Positions 39,674 through 48,688 of a stretch of DNA of 64,000 nucleotides are shown here, in pieces. Position numbers and translations under genes: made by a program. A model generated the notes under the pieces. It was given only the letters and a program-made list of their open reading frames with translations. It was not told the DNA's origin and ran no database searches. The stretch is from Phycisphaerae bacterium (GTDB lineage: Bacteria > Planctomycetota > Phycisphaerae > SM23-33): NCBI GenBank assembly GCA_030745875.1, contig JASLNT010000085.1:1-64000 (forward strand). The letters are read 5' to 3'. The stretch's first letter is position 1. Each line of letters opens with the position of its first letter.

Positions 39674-40897
39674 TCATCGTGCGCTTCCGTCAGCCGGTTG
39701 AGTAGCAGCCGGTCGAGTGCTCGCGGCCGGTTTTGTCGTCGCGGTCTTGCCGCCTCCGGGCATACGGTAGTACCGTGAGATTACATTCATCGCACGCTTC
39801 TTGTAGGGCACGTACGACAGATCGACCTTCTCGCTGTGGTCCTGCCCGAGGCTCTTGCGCCATTCCCAAACCATGAATCCAGCGACTTTCGGCTCCTTGA
39901 TCCATGCGTCAAAGAACGCTTCGAAGCAGTTGGCTTGTGCTTGGGGGTCGGGTCGCTCGCTCTGGTAATAGTTCCAGGGGTACTCAGCACACGTATCCTG
40001 ATTAGGCCAGCCCAACTCCGTGAACAGTATCGGCTTGCCGATTGTCGCCTGCCAGTTGAGTATTTCTTTCTTCAGCGGTTTCCACGCCTTCTTCAGACGA
40101 TCCAGAGTCGGCTTGTCGCCATCGGTGAGGTTGTAGTAGGCGGTCATGCCTATCATGTCCAGATCGCCCCAGAACTCGGGTTTGCGGTAGTGGTCCCAAT
40201 TCGACGAGTAGCTCAACAAGCCGTCGAACACCTTGCGCACTTTCTTGATAAGCGTTCGCCATCGAGCCGTATGCGTCTCGGTCGACAGCAGTTCCGAACC
40301 AATCTGGAAGGCTTCGACTTTCTCCTCGTTGCACAGGTAAGCGTAGCGAAGGATAAAGCTGGTGTACTGGCTCCACCATTCGTCCCAGTCATCCGGTTTG
40401 ATCTTACCCCGCCACTCACCGTCCTTCGGGTTCATAAGGAGAACTATAGGCATGAAAATAACGCGAAGGCCCTTTGACTTGGCGTGTCTTATGATCTTGC
40501 GAATCCGGTCGCGTGTGGGCACTTTGCGCTGGTCGATGAATATCGAAGCGGCCGAACCGTTCTCCTGGTAGCCCGGAATGACAAGGCATACGGTATTGGC
40601 GCCGGTGGCGGCGATTTCATCGATGAACTGCTCGTAGGGATGGTTCTCGTCGCCGGGATTGTGCATCTGCAGCGCTATACCGCGAAACTGCCCAACCAGA
40701 GTGCGCGACGACATGTTTCCGGCCGGAGTGGTCTGGGGCGCCGCGCCGCCGATATACCTGAATCCAATCACGCCCAAACCAGCCAGCAGGAACACCGCCA
40801 GGATCGTCCATTTGCCTTCTTCCATCGAATCATCCATCCTCTTGTCGCAGGTACTCCCGCACCGCTCGGCGGGGAAATCCGAATCGCTCTTTGTCAT
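39674..40897 (-). CDS. Membrane-anchored GH113-like glycoside hydrolase
   Basis: A 407-residue TIM-barrel protein. The start at ATG 40897 is tentative; 40837 and 40825 are alternatives, all upstream of the transmembrane segment WTILAVFLLAGLGVIGFRYIGG. The frame continues to 41338 but that part is antisense to the next gene. GIALQMHNPGDENHPYEQ, FIDEIAATGANTVCLVIPGY and GLRVIFMPIVLL fit the barrel start. The acid/base Glu is likely in FQIGSELLS and the nucleophile in ILFTELGWPN, as in GH113 beta-mannanases. GFMVWEWRKS follows. The C-terminus is a Thr/Pro/Ala-rich tail. Substrate is uncertain. Confidence 0.72.
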   Translation of the reverse strand: MTKSDSDFPAERCGSTCDKRMDDSMEEGKWTILAVFLLAGLGVIGFRYIGGAAPQTTPAGNMSSRTLVGQFRGIALQMHNPGDENHPYEQFIDEIAATGANTVCLVIPGYQENGSAASIFIDQRKVPTRDRIRKIIRHAKSKGLRVIFMPIVLLMNPKDGEWRGKIKPDDWDEWWSQYTSFILRYAYLCNEEKVEAFQIGSELLSTETHTARWRTLIKKVRKVFDGLLSYSSNWDHYRKPEFWGDLDMIGMTAYYNLTDGDKPTLDRLKKAWKPLKKEILNWQATIGKPILFTELGWPNQDTCAEYPWNYYQSERPDPQAQANCFEAFFDAWIKEPKVAGFMVWEWRKSLGQDHSEKVDLSYVPYKKRAMNVISRYYRMPGGGKTATTKPAASTRPAATQPADGSAR

Positions 40898-41021
40898 TCT
40901 CTCTATCCATATCCTTCCGTCCGGCCGCGGGATTGTTGACGCAGCCGCCACTGACAATATAATAACGTCATGTCGTCGATCTTTCCCGTAAGAATCACAA
41001 TTGTGCAACAGGAGTTCAACG

Positions 41022-41414
41022 ATGAGCCAGGATAATGACAGTATTCCTTTCGATGACGAACCGATCAGCATCGAACCTGCAGACGAACCTATCAGCATCG
41101 AAGGCGCGGACGAAGAACCGCTGACCATCGCTGAAGGAAGTTCGGGCAGATCAATTTCACACGCAGCGGGAATTCGCGGCACGGGCGCCACAGGGCACAG
41201 TTTCTCCAGACCGATGCAGCAATCCGGAACCGGCGCAACAAGATGCCGCATATTCCGGTCTAAGATATCCGTGCCCGCAGTCGAAAGCCTCGAAGAGCAC
41301 ATCAACGATTGGCTCGATTCGGACGACATTGACGTCAAGGAGGTTGGTCACCTCATCGGGACGATGCACGGGAAAAGCGATGAGGACAACATAATTGTCC
41401 TGGTCTGGTACTAG
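41022..41414 (+). CDS. Small acidic protein with DEPISIE repeats, unknown
   Basis: A 130-residue protein with AGGAG seven bases ahead of ATG 41022. The N-terminal third contains near-repeats DEPISIEPA, DEPISIEGA and DEEPLTIAE. A Gly/Ser-rich linker (GIRGTGATGHSFSRP) leads to a more ordered C-terminus: CRIFRSKISVPAVESLEEHINDWLDSDD, then VGHLIGTMHGKSDEDNIIVLVWY. The end looks like a compact alpha/beta domain finishing in a beta strand. No signal peptide is present, so it is cytoplasmic. I do not recognise the family; the acidic repeats could bind basic partners. Confidence 0.72.
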   Translation: MSQDNDSIPFDDEPISIEPADEPISIEGADEEPLTIAEGSSGRSISHAAGIRGTGATGHSFSRPMQQSGTGATRCRIFRSKISVPAVESLEEHINDWLDSDDIDVKEVGHLIGTMHGKSDEDNIIVLVWY

Positions 41415-41459
41415 CAGCCCCGCTGGCGCCGTGATGCTGCAAACCCGCTGACCGGACGA

Positions 41460-43076
41460 TCAGATTCCATTGCCTGACAGGGAATCTTTGTAGGCTCGTG
41501 CGCCGTCCGGCGGGAGAAAGATGGTGAACTCCGCCCCATGCCCCGGGGTGCTCTTACATACCAGCCGCCCGCAAATCAAACCGCTGAGTTCCTTGGCGAT
41601 CGCCAGACCAAGGCCCGTACCCGAAACCGCCTTGGTCAGCGAAGCCTCAACCTGGTAGAACTTCTCGAATATTCGCGACTGTTCGGCTTCTGGAATGCCC
41701 GGACCGGTGTCGGAAACTGAAACCACCACGCCGGGCGATTCCTTGTCGCCGGATTGCGCCGCATCGGAGCGGGCGATAAGGCTCACCACACCGCCGATCG
41801 GCGTGAACTTCATCGCATTGGACAGGAGGTTGAAAAGAATCTGCTGCAGTTTGCCCGCATCGGTCACCACCATTGGCAAGTTGTCCGCCACGGACGCCTC
41901 GATAGTGATCTGGTTCTTGTCTGCCACCGGAGCCATCAACGCCAGCAAAGTATGACAGATATCGGAAACACTTGTCTTTTCGAATCGCACCTCCGCCTTA
42001 CCAGCCTCGATCTTGGCGATGTCCAGCAAGTCGTTAATCATTCCCAGCAAGTTCTTGGCCGCAAGGGTAATGTTCTGTCCGTACCTGCCGATCCGCTCAT
42101 CCCCGGACTCCCGCAGCAGCCCGGCGAATCCGAGTATGCTGTTCAGAGGCGTACGCAATTCGTGAGACACGTTGGCAAGGAATTCGTTCTTCACCAGATT
42201 TGCCCGGTGAAGCGTCACGTTGACCTCCGCCAGTTCGCTGAGCTTTATATCCAGCGCCTGATTGGCGGAAGTCAGTTTTCCGTGCTGTTCAGCGATGGCG
42301 GTGAGCATCTGATTAAAACTGTCGCTAAGTCTCTCCAATTCGTCACCGCTGGCGATATGGCTGCGAACCTCCAATTCTCCCTCAGCGGCGCGATCGGTAA
42401 CTTCACGCAGGTGCCCTACCGGACGCAGAATCAAACGCTGGGCAATAACCGCAAAGACCACCGAACCAACCACTCCAGCCAAAACCACGCCCACCAGGAA
42501 CGACACTCGCGTCCACCATGTCAGCCAGTTCGTACCGGACCCCGGTACTCCGACATCTATCATCCCGACAAGCTGCCCCTGCTGGTACTGCTGCTTTACG
42601 GGGGCCTCCGGGCCATGGCAACTATTGCAGGTGGGCGTCACCCGAACCGCCCTGAAGCAACGGTACAACATCCGCCCGGAATCGTTTTCCGAATCTATCA
42701 CCGCCATGTCCTGGTCGACGTTTCGCACAAATGCACGCAAAGCATCCTGCGCTGGGAAGTCCAGTTCCACTGACGGCGTCAGGTCGGTGTTCAAACCGAT
42801 AAAGGACGGCCCCCTGCGAAGTTGCTTCGAGCCGCCCGCACTGTAGATCGCCGCCACTCTGCTGGGAGGAGCGGTTTCGGCTGCATGGTCGACAATGAAC
42901 TCGTTAAGACGAAGCCGCGTAAGCTCAGCGCCGGCGCGTTGGGCGCCCTGCTGGGCCATAAGCTCCATGAAGTACCAGGGCACGACCAGCGCTACGGCAA
43001 TTATGCCAAGCACGGCCGTACCGAAAAGCAACCGGAACTTGGTAGCCAGAGAGATTGTAACGTTCTTCTTGGCCAT
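41460..43076 (-). CDS. Sensor histidine kinase with periplasmic heme-c domain
   Basis: A 538-residue membrane kinase. TM1 is near residues 15-37, a periplasmic region (38-185) of the DUF3365/Tll0287 type contains CNSCHG (Cys150, Cys153, His154), a c-type heme site, and TM2 is near 190-213. HAMP follows (about 213-265), then HisKA with His305 in ANVSHELRTPLNSILGF, and HATPase_c with NLLSNAMKFTP, DTGPGIPE and GTGLGLAIAKEL. It should autophosphorylate in response to redox state or a heme ligand such as NO or O2. No response regulator lies next to it, so the partner is elsewhere. Assignment of the fold is confident; the ligand is inferred. Confidence 0.9.
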   Translation of the reverse strand: MAKKNVTISLATKFRLLFGTAVLGIIAVALVVPWYFMELMAQQGAQRAGAELTRLRLNEFIVDHAAETAPPSRVAAIYSAGGSKQLRRGPSFIGLNTDLTPSVELDFPAQDALRAFVRNVDQDMAVIDSENDSGRMLYRCFRAVRVTPTCNSCHGPEAPVKQQYQQGQLVGMIDVGVPGSGTNWLTWWTRVSFLVGVVLAGVVGSVVFAVIAQRLILRPVGHLREVTDRAAEGELEVRSHIASGDELERLSDSFNQMLTAIAEQHGKLTSANQALDIKLSELAEVNVTLHRANLVKNEFLANVSHELRTPLNSILGFAGLLRESGDERIGRYGQNITLAAKNLLGMINDLLDIAKIEAGKAEVRFEKTSVSDICHTLLALMAPVADKNQITIEASVADNLPMVVTDAGKLQQILFNLLSNAMKFTPIGGVVSLIARSDAAQSGDKESPGVVVSVSDTGPGIPEAEQSRIFEKFYQVEASLTKAVSGTGLGLAIAKELSGLICGRLVCKSTPGHGAEFTIFLPPDGARAYKDSLSGNGI

Positions 43077-43147
43077 CGCGCCGACATTCTAAGCCAATCG
43101 GCCCCAAATCTGAAGCAATTCCCCCGCCAAACCCACAATTTCCCACT

Positions 43148-46100
43148 CTACAGTTGAATCGCCAACACCGATTCGGCCAGCACATCAACCATTAACTCGC
43201 TATCCGAATCTACAGATGATTCATCGCTTAACGCTCGCAGGTCCTCGTCGGACATGCCCGTTAGATGCATCCCGGCCGCGGTCGAATCCGATAGCTCCGA
43301 ACTATTGGTCTGGAGCGGGGCGATCAGGTTAACACGGAGTGTCGGTATCCCACCGTCCACAACCGGAGCATCGTACGGTCCAGTTGCATCATCAGCAGCA
43401 GGCGCAATCTCTGCGAGCAGATCGGCGCTCGATTCCCCCGCAGACGACTCCACAATCGGAGCCGGTGCGGGCGGCGTGGGCGCTTGTACGCTGTTGCCAA
43501 ACACGCCCCGCATGGCCGCAAAATCGCGAAGATCGACCCGCCCGCTGGCGTCGAGATCCGCAGCCAGCGTCCCAAGGCCGCCACGCTGACCAAATTCGCT
43601 GACCAGCGTGTCGTAATCGTCGTCGTCCACCTGCCCATCACCGTCAATATCTCCAACCGCATTACCGATGTAAAATACGTCATCGGCGTCCAGTCCGGTA
43701 TTTGCGTTGCCAAGAACGGTCACTTCGATCCACTGGTTCACAATCGCGCCGTCAGCCCAGACTAGCGTTACGCGGTCGGACCCGCCAATCCCACCGCCGA
43801 TTTGAACGCTGAGCGCAGGGTCAGGCCCAGGACTCCATGTGTCGGGATTGCCCGCCTCGTTAACCCTGAAGCTGAAATCACCGCCACCGGGCGTTCCGGT
43901 CGGACTGTCGATATCGACCATGATCCCGTTGATACCGCGGCTGTAGTTGGTGTAATTGGCCGGAACAGGCGTTCCTCCGGGCAGGAGCGGGGTTTTGTCA
44001 AGCGCTATAGCGGCATTGTCGTAGCCGCCGACATCCCACGCGGAATTGTTATAGAAGATGTGACGCCCAACGATACTTGCTGGTGAAGCAACCGTCCCGG
44101 AAACGGCAATTGTAAACGGGTTTTCGTCCAGCCCGTCCGGTGACTGCGCACCATCGCTGCTGACCAGCGTTACGTTACCGCTGTAGACTCCGACTGTATC
44201 CGTATTCAGCGTAACGGTAAAGGAAGTCGATCCGCCGACTGGAATTTCCGTCACCGCAGGAGGCGTCACGGAGAATCCTTCCGGTGCGGTTATCGCGCCC
44301 AGCGACAACACTTGCCCGCCGTCGTTGTGAACTTCGAACACTACGTCTACATCGGGCGAGCCATGGTCGATCTGGCCAAAGTCAATCGGCGTAATCTGGC
44401 CGCTGACTACGGGCAAACCCTCGTGGAGGATCGTAATTTCCTCAGACGGCGCGACAATAACCGAACCATAAAAGTGCGCATACGTCGGACTGTTGTCTCC
44501 GTCTCCGGCGTTGATGGTGAAACTGTGCGCCAGCGAGGCGGCGCCGTCGGAGTCGAGAGGCCCGACAATTGCGTAATAATCGCCGTCCAGCATTACCGGC
44601 GCGCCATCAACCAGCAGTTCGACGGGTCCTATTCCGCTGGACTCGACCAGACCGGGGTTCTGGAAGCCTATGGTTGAATCGGCGCTGCGGACAAAGTCGG
44701 CGGCAGTGTCGTTGTCGGAATAGCCCGTACGCCCCAGGAAGGAGTTTGGAGGTTCGAACACCGGAGTAACGTTGACATCGTCGATCGCCAACCCGTGGTC
44801 GGTTACGCGTTGGTCGTTAACATCATGCCACGTAATGTAGAAGGTCTCACCGTTGGCTATTGGGGCGTTGGGAACGTACACACCGCTGATTTCCGTTCTA
44901 TTCTCCGGATCGTTGCCGTCGAGCGCCGTATTCAAGGCTGCGTTGGATGGGGCTTGGAAATCAAATCCGCCGCCCATCGACACAAAACCCGAGCCCGGAT
45001 CCGTGGAGAACCACACGGACAGTATCTGGGGCAGGAATGCATTGGTTCTTGCATTTCGCCACTGCTCGCCCGTGTACGCCAACATCAACTCGGTAATCTC
45101 CGCGCCCGTGTTGTTTGTGATCGCAAGTTGTATCGCTCGGTCGCCGCTACTGCTGGTCGGAACGCCGCCGATCGCACGATCGAAATCGCCGGTGGTTCCG
45201 TAGTTATACGAACGTCCCTTCTGATTCGATGATCCGTCATCCACATACAATGCCCCGTCGAGAGGCGCGCTCCCGGGCGGCTGGCGATTCTGAGTGATCG
45301 TGTACTGTCCGGCGGCCCAACCGGTTGGCGAGGTCGTTCCGCCCGAACCGATTGAATCGAAATCCTCGGTGTATGTCCCGCCGGTGTATGCGATCGCAGC
45401 GGCGGCGGGAGGGGGCGCCGGCGGGGGCAGGTACGTACCGATTTCGGCGCCGTCGCCGGTCCATTGATCGCCGACTGTGATCCCCGTAAACGCGCCGTAG
45501 TCGACGGACATCGCGGATATCTGCGCCGAAGAATATCCCCAAACCGCGAAATCCTTAACGGCGCCGCCGTTGTCAATAATCATCACCCAGCCGGGGCCGT
45601 CGTTGTCCCATTGGATATCGCTCCCAAGGTAGTTCGCCCCGGCGGCGGGGTCTTCAGTGCGATAAAGCACCTGGCCGGGAGAGATCACTCCTGTCAGCGT
45701 CCAGGCCTGGGAGTTCACGGCGGTTATGTCCGGCGACGGCCCGGCTGCGTCGTTCAGCAACACGGTCCATCCGGTGGCGTCTACAGACTGATCCCATACG
45801 TTCTGTATCTCAACGAAATCCGTCAAGCCGGTCGACACTTCCGTAACAAGCAACCCCCTGGCGATCGAATCGGTCAGCTCCCAGGATATCAGGACCTGCT
45901 CGTCGGCGGCGATAATACCGTCTCCGTCACCGTTGTATTCGGAGAATATAACGTTGTAGATGTCCGGGCCATCGATATCGTTGTCGGATACGGAGATCGG
46001 TTTGTAGGCGGTGTTGTTGTCCTCGAGTTCTTCGGCAATCGCATCGTCCGGGTCGACAACCACGTAGACATCATGCGGCCCGGCGGATCCGGGAGTCCAT

Positions 46101-47626
46101 ACAGCCTGGGCGACGCTGGAGGCAAATCCGGCAATCGAGGGCACGATGTAATCGCTGTCGATCTGAACTCCCCCGCCGTTCGGATCGCCGTCATAAAACC
46201 TCACCACTACATCCGCCAGATCCGTATTCCCAAGATTTCGGATCGTCGCCGACACGGTAACGCTCCCGCTGTCATCGGGCGACACTGGGTCGAAGTCTAT
46301 GTCCGAACCAGCCACGCCGATGTCTATCAAGTCCGGTCCGCCCAGCGTGCCCGATATGGAGTAATATCCGAGGCTGCCGTAGTCGCTATAACCGGTGTCC
46401 AGCGGGCTCTTGCCCGTCCCCTCGATGGACAAATAGTATGTCCCGGCCGGCAGGGTCACGCTAATGTCGGCATCCAGCGCCGCCGAAGGGTTGCTCGTGG
46501 TGACGGGAACACCGCCCGAATCGTAAAGGCTGGCGAGAATGTCGAGATTGGGGCTTGTGGAGTACGGGTCGATACTCAGGCTTATCGCACTGGCGGTCGT
46601 AGTAAATGAAAAGAAGTCCAAATCGCTGTTCTGCTCAATTACGCCCTCTCCGAACACATTGTTGTTCACATCAGCGATCAGGGCGGTGGCGACCATCCTT
46701 GTATCGCCGTGGTCGTCAGGACGATATCCGAAACCGTTACTGCCGACGATAGTCGCCAGATCGTCTTCCGGGTTATTGGCCTGCGGATATTCGCCTTTGC
46801 TCCACTGCACCAGTTCTTCGTAGTAACCGACTCCCATAATTGGAGCCCACCCGGTGGCCCCGCTGCCGTGTCCCTGATAGTACTCCACAGGATTCGGCGC
46901 GACGGTCCCGTCGTGCACGAGATCCAGCGCGTGGCCTGCTTCGTGCGAGGTCGCCTCGGCGATATACTTCTCACCATTGACGAGATTCTCGGGGAACACA
47001 TACGCCGGCGTATCGGAATTCCAGGTAAACGAACCCACATACGCCACTCCGCCGGCGCCCGGGCTGTACCAGTCAGCCGAATCGCCTCCGATCACCATCC
47101 GCACCCCCCACTCGACATCCGACGCACCAGACCGCGTCAGCGCCGCACTGCCCGGGTCTTCAGTGGTCACGTCAACATCGAACGGAACGTAATCTTCAAC
47201 GACACGCAACCATATCCGCTGGATGCGGTCCTTTTCGGCGTCGGAAAAGCTGGAATCTCCCTCGAAACTGAACGCCGGAGTGGTGAAATCACCGCCCCCG
47301 TTGAAAGTAGTATTCCATTGGGTGCCCGAAGTCGTATGACCGTTAAAATCCAGATAGATCACCTTCGAGGCGCTTGGGCGACTGTGAAGAAGGAACGTTT
47401 GATCGAGAGGAAAAGGCGCCGCAGCGACCTGGGGCGAACCCGCTGAACTCGCCTCGGACTGCAATATCGATGGATCCGGGGCCGGATCAAAGAAGACAAT
47501 ATCTGCGAAATTCTCGATCACCTCGTCTCCGGACATAACCGGACCAATACTGGCGCTCAGCAGTAAGCGCGGTTCGAGAACCTCGAAGATCGATAACATC
47601 TCCAATTCGCGTCCAGTTGCACTCAT
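43148..47626 (-). CDS. Giant secreted LEPRxLL metalloprotease-like protein with dockerin
   Basis: A 1492-residue protein. The start ATG 47626 precedes EMLSIFEVLEPRLLLSAS (residues 9-26), the LEPRxLL motif that marks many planctomycete giant surface proteins. Residues about 80-330 are a zinc metallopeptidase domain with HEAGHALDLVHDG at 228-240 (HExxHxxxxxH). Then come a PPC-type beta domain (ISLSIDPYSTSPNLDILASL), a CARDB-like repeat (VTVSATIRNLGNTDLADVVVRF), lamin-tail-like and Choice-of-anchor-type segments (TEIPVGGSTSFTVTLNTDTVG), and a dockerin type I pair near the end (DIDGDGQVDDDDYD and DLDASGRVDLRDFA). No PEP-CTERM tail is seen. It probably acts at the cell surface, perhaps in a cohesin-dockerin assembly. 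Confidence 0.88.
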   Translation of the reverse strand: MSATGRELEMLSIFEVLEPRLLLSASIGPVMSGDEVIENFADIVFFDPAPDPSILQSEASSAGSPQVAAAPFPLDQTFLLHSRPSASKVIYLDFNGHTTSGTQWNTTFNGGGDFTTPAFSFEGDSSFSDAEKDRIQRIWLRVVEDYVPFDVDVTTEDPGSAALTRSGASDVEWGVRMVIGGDSADWYSPGAGGVAYVGSFTWNSDTPAYVFPENLVNGEKYIAEATSHEAGHALDLVHDGTVAPNPVEYYQGHGSGATGWAPIMGVGYYEELVQWSKGEYPQANNPEDDLATIVGSNGFGYRPDDHGDTRMVATALIADVNNNVFGEGVIEQNSDLDFFSFTTTASAISLSIDPYSTSPNLDILASLYDSGGVPVTTSNPSAALDADISVTLPAGTYYLSIEGTGKSPLDTGYSDYGSLGYYSISGTLGGPDLIDIGVAGSDIDFDPVSPDDSGSVTVSATIRNLGNTDLADVVVRFYDGDPNGGGVQIDSDYIVPSIAGFASSVAQAVWTPGSAGPHDVYVVVDPDDAIAEELEDNNTAYKPISVSDNDIDGPDIYNVIFSEYNGDGDGIIAADEQVLISWELTDSIARGLLVTEVSTGLTDFVEIQNVWDQSVDATGWTVLLNDAAGPSPDITAVNSQAWTLTGVISPGQVLYRTEDPAAGANYLGSDIQWDNDGPGWVMIIDNGGAVKDFAVWGYSSAQISAMSVDYGAFTGITVGDQWTGDGAEIGTYLPPPAPPPAAAAIAYTGGTYTEDFDSIGSGGTTSPTGWAAGQYTITQNRQPPGSAPLDGALYVDDGSSNQKGRSYNYGTTGDFDRAIGGVPTSSSGDRAIQLAITNNTGAEITELMLAYTGEQWRNARTNAFLPQILSVWFSTDPGSGFVSMGGGFDFQAPSNAALNTALDGNDPENRTEISGVYVPNAPIANGETFYITWHDVNDQRVTDHGLAIDDVNVTPVFEPPNSFLGRTGYSDNDTAADFVRSADSTIGFQNPGLVESSGIGPVELLVDGAPVMLDGDYYAIVGPLDSDGAASLAHSFTINAGDGDNSPTYAHFYGSVIVAPSEEITILHEGLPVVSGQITPIDFGQIDHGSPDVDVVFEVHNDGGQVLSLGAITAPEGFSVTPPAVTEIPVGGSTSFTVTLNTDTVGVYSGNVTLVSSDGAQSPDGLDENPFTIAVSGTVASPASIVGRHIFYNNSAWDVGGYDNAAIALDKTPLLPGGTPVPANYTNYSRGINGIMVDIDSPTGTPGGGDFSFRVNEAGNPDTWSPGPDPALSVQIGGGIGGSDRVTLVWADGAIVNQWIEVTVLGNANTGLDADDVFYIGNAVGDIDGDGQVDDDDYDTLVSEFGQRGGLGTLAADLDASGRVDLRDFAAMRGVFGNSVQAPTPPAPAPIVESSAGESSADLLAEIAPAADDATGPYDAPVVDGGIPTLRVNLIAPLQTNSSELSDSTAAGMHLTGMSDEDLRALSDESSVDSDSELMVDVLAESVLAIQL

Positions 47627-47792
47627 ACTTCTCGGTCGCCTCACTGCAAAGGGCGGCGCCCTGCTAAATCAGGGCGCACCACAACCGCGCGGTCGCACCC
47701 GCAAGGGCTTCTCCACATACCAGTATATCACAGAATCCGAAATTCCACTCCTAAAAACACGAACGTCTGACATGTGGAGGCGTTCGTCCAAT

Positions 47793-48041
47793 TCAGCGGT
47801 TTGAAAGGTAGGTTTCGCGAATATCGCGGAGTGTATAGCCCGATTTGTTCATTTCGCGGATCAGGCGGATGCGTTTTATGAGTTCATCGTCGAAGAATCG
47901 CCCCTTGCTACCTTCGACACGCACAGGCTCGATCAGACCCAGCATAACGTAATACTCTATGGTTTGTTTGCTTACGTCGGCTGCTTTGGCGGCGGCCGAT
48001 ATACGCAGGAGAGATTCGGGGGATTGTCTTTCTTGTGCCAT
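47793..48041 (-). CDS. MerR-family DNA-binding protein, short form
   Basis: An 82-residue protein starting at ATG 48041, six bases after GGAAG. LLRISAAAKAADVSKQTIEYYVMLGLIEP is a MerR winged-helix N-terminus; GSKGRFFDDELIKRIRLIREMNKSGYTLRDIRETY is the second half. It lacks a long dimerisation helix and any effector domain, so it resembles short excisionase-like or HspR-like regulators. It is divergent from the small membrane gene at 48125 and may act there. Confidence 0.8.
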   Translation of the reverse strand: MAQERQSPESLLRISAAAKAADVSKQTIEYYVMLGLIEPVRVEGSKGRFFDDELIKRIRLIREMNKSGYTLRDIRETYLSNR

Positions 48042-48124
48042 ATACATCTTCCGCAAGGATTATCGCCATGTCGAAGCGGAAAACTTTAGCCTCCTGCACA
48101 TAACACCCTGTACAATAGGTATTC

Positions 48125-48679
48125 ATGGAAGCACTTAAGATCGCACTTTTTGAGAATCCGCTGGGGATTTACATCGCCCTGGCGATTATCGCTATCCTGG
48201 GATTGGTGAGCTATAAGATCTGGGGAACGCTCAAATCAGCCTGGCCGACCGGTTTGGCGTTGATCGTGGGGGTCGCGGTATATGCGATCTCAACTCTGGT
48301 GGTGACCGACCGGGAGAAGATCCGCGCCGCGTGCGATGAGATCGCCCAATCGGTGAATATCAAAGACGTAGCGGGCGTGGAGCGTTTCCTTGACAAGGAT
48401 TTCTCCGGACGGGACCAGTACGAAACGCGCAAAAAGGCTGTCCAGTGGCTCCGGCGCAGCCTGAAGGAATATGGAATCACGAATGTGGCGTTCAAGATAC
48501 TGAGTCTTAACATACAGGACGACCTGGCGACGATGGTCGTTCTGGGTATCATAGAGAGCGACATTCTACCTAGAATGTGGACGAAGTGGCGTGTAGTATG
48601 GAGAAAGAGGTCGACCGGATGGCTGGTCTACAAGGCCAGAGGATTCCATGAGGGACCGGGCTCGACGGAAGACCAATGA
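48125..48679 (+). CDS. Two-helix membrane protein with NTF2-like domain
   Basis: A 184-residue protein with two transmembrane helices (about 12-30 and 40-60) and a soluble part of about 115 residues. REKIRAACDEIAQSVNIKDVAGVERFLDKDFSG, SLKEYGITNVAFKILSLNIQDD and MWTKWRVVWRKRSTGWLVYKAR fit an NTF2/SnoaL-like cone fold, usually a small-molecule binding or scaffold module. It is followed ten bases later by the DoxX fusion gene, with which it is probably co-transcribed. Function unknown. Confidence 0.75.
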   Translation: MEALKIALFENPLGIYIALAIIAILGLVSYKIWGTLKSAWPTGLALIVGVAVYAISTLVVTDREKIRAACDEIAQSVNIKDVAGVERFLDKDFSGRDQYETRKKAVQWLRRSLKEYGITNVAFKILSLNIQDDLATMVVLGIIESDILPRMWTKWRVVWRKRSTGWLVYKARGFHEGPGSTEDQ

Positions 48680-48688
48680 GGACGAACC

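Noticed and set aside
40898-41338. Upstream extension of the GH113-like frame (Ser/Gly-rich)
   Set aside because: It lies antisense to the small acidic protein at 41022, which has a good ribosome site; the transmembrane segment starts later.
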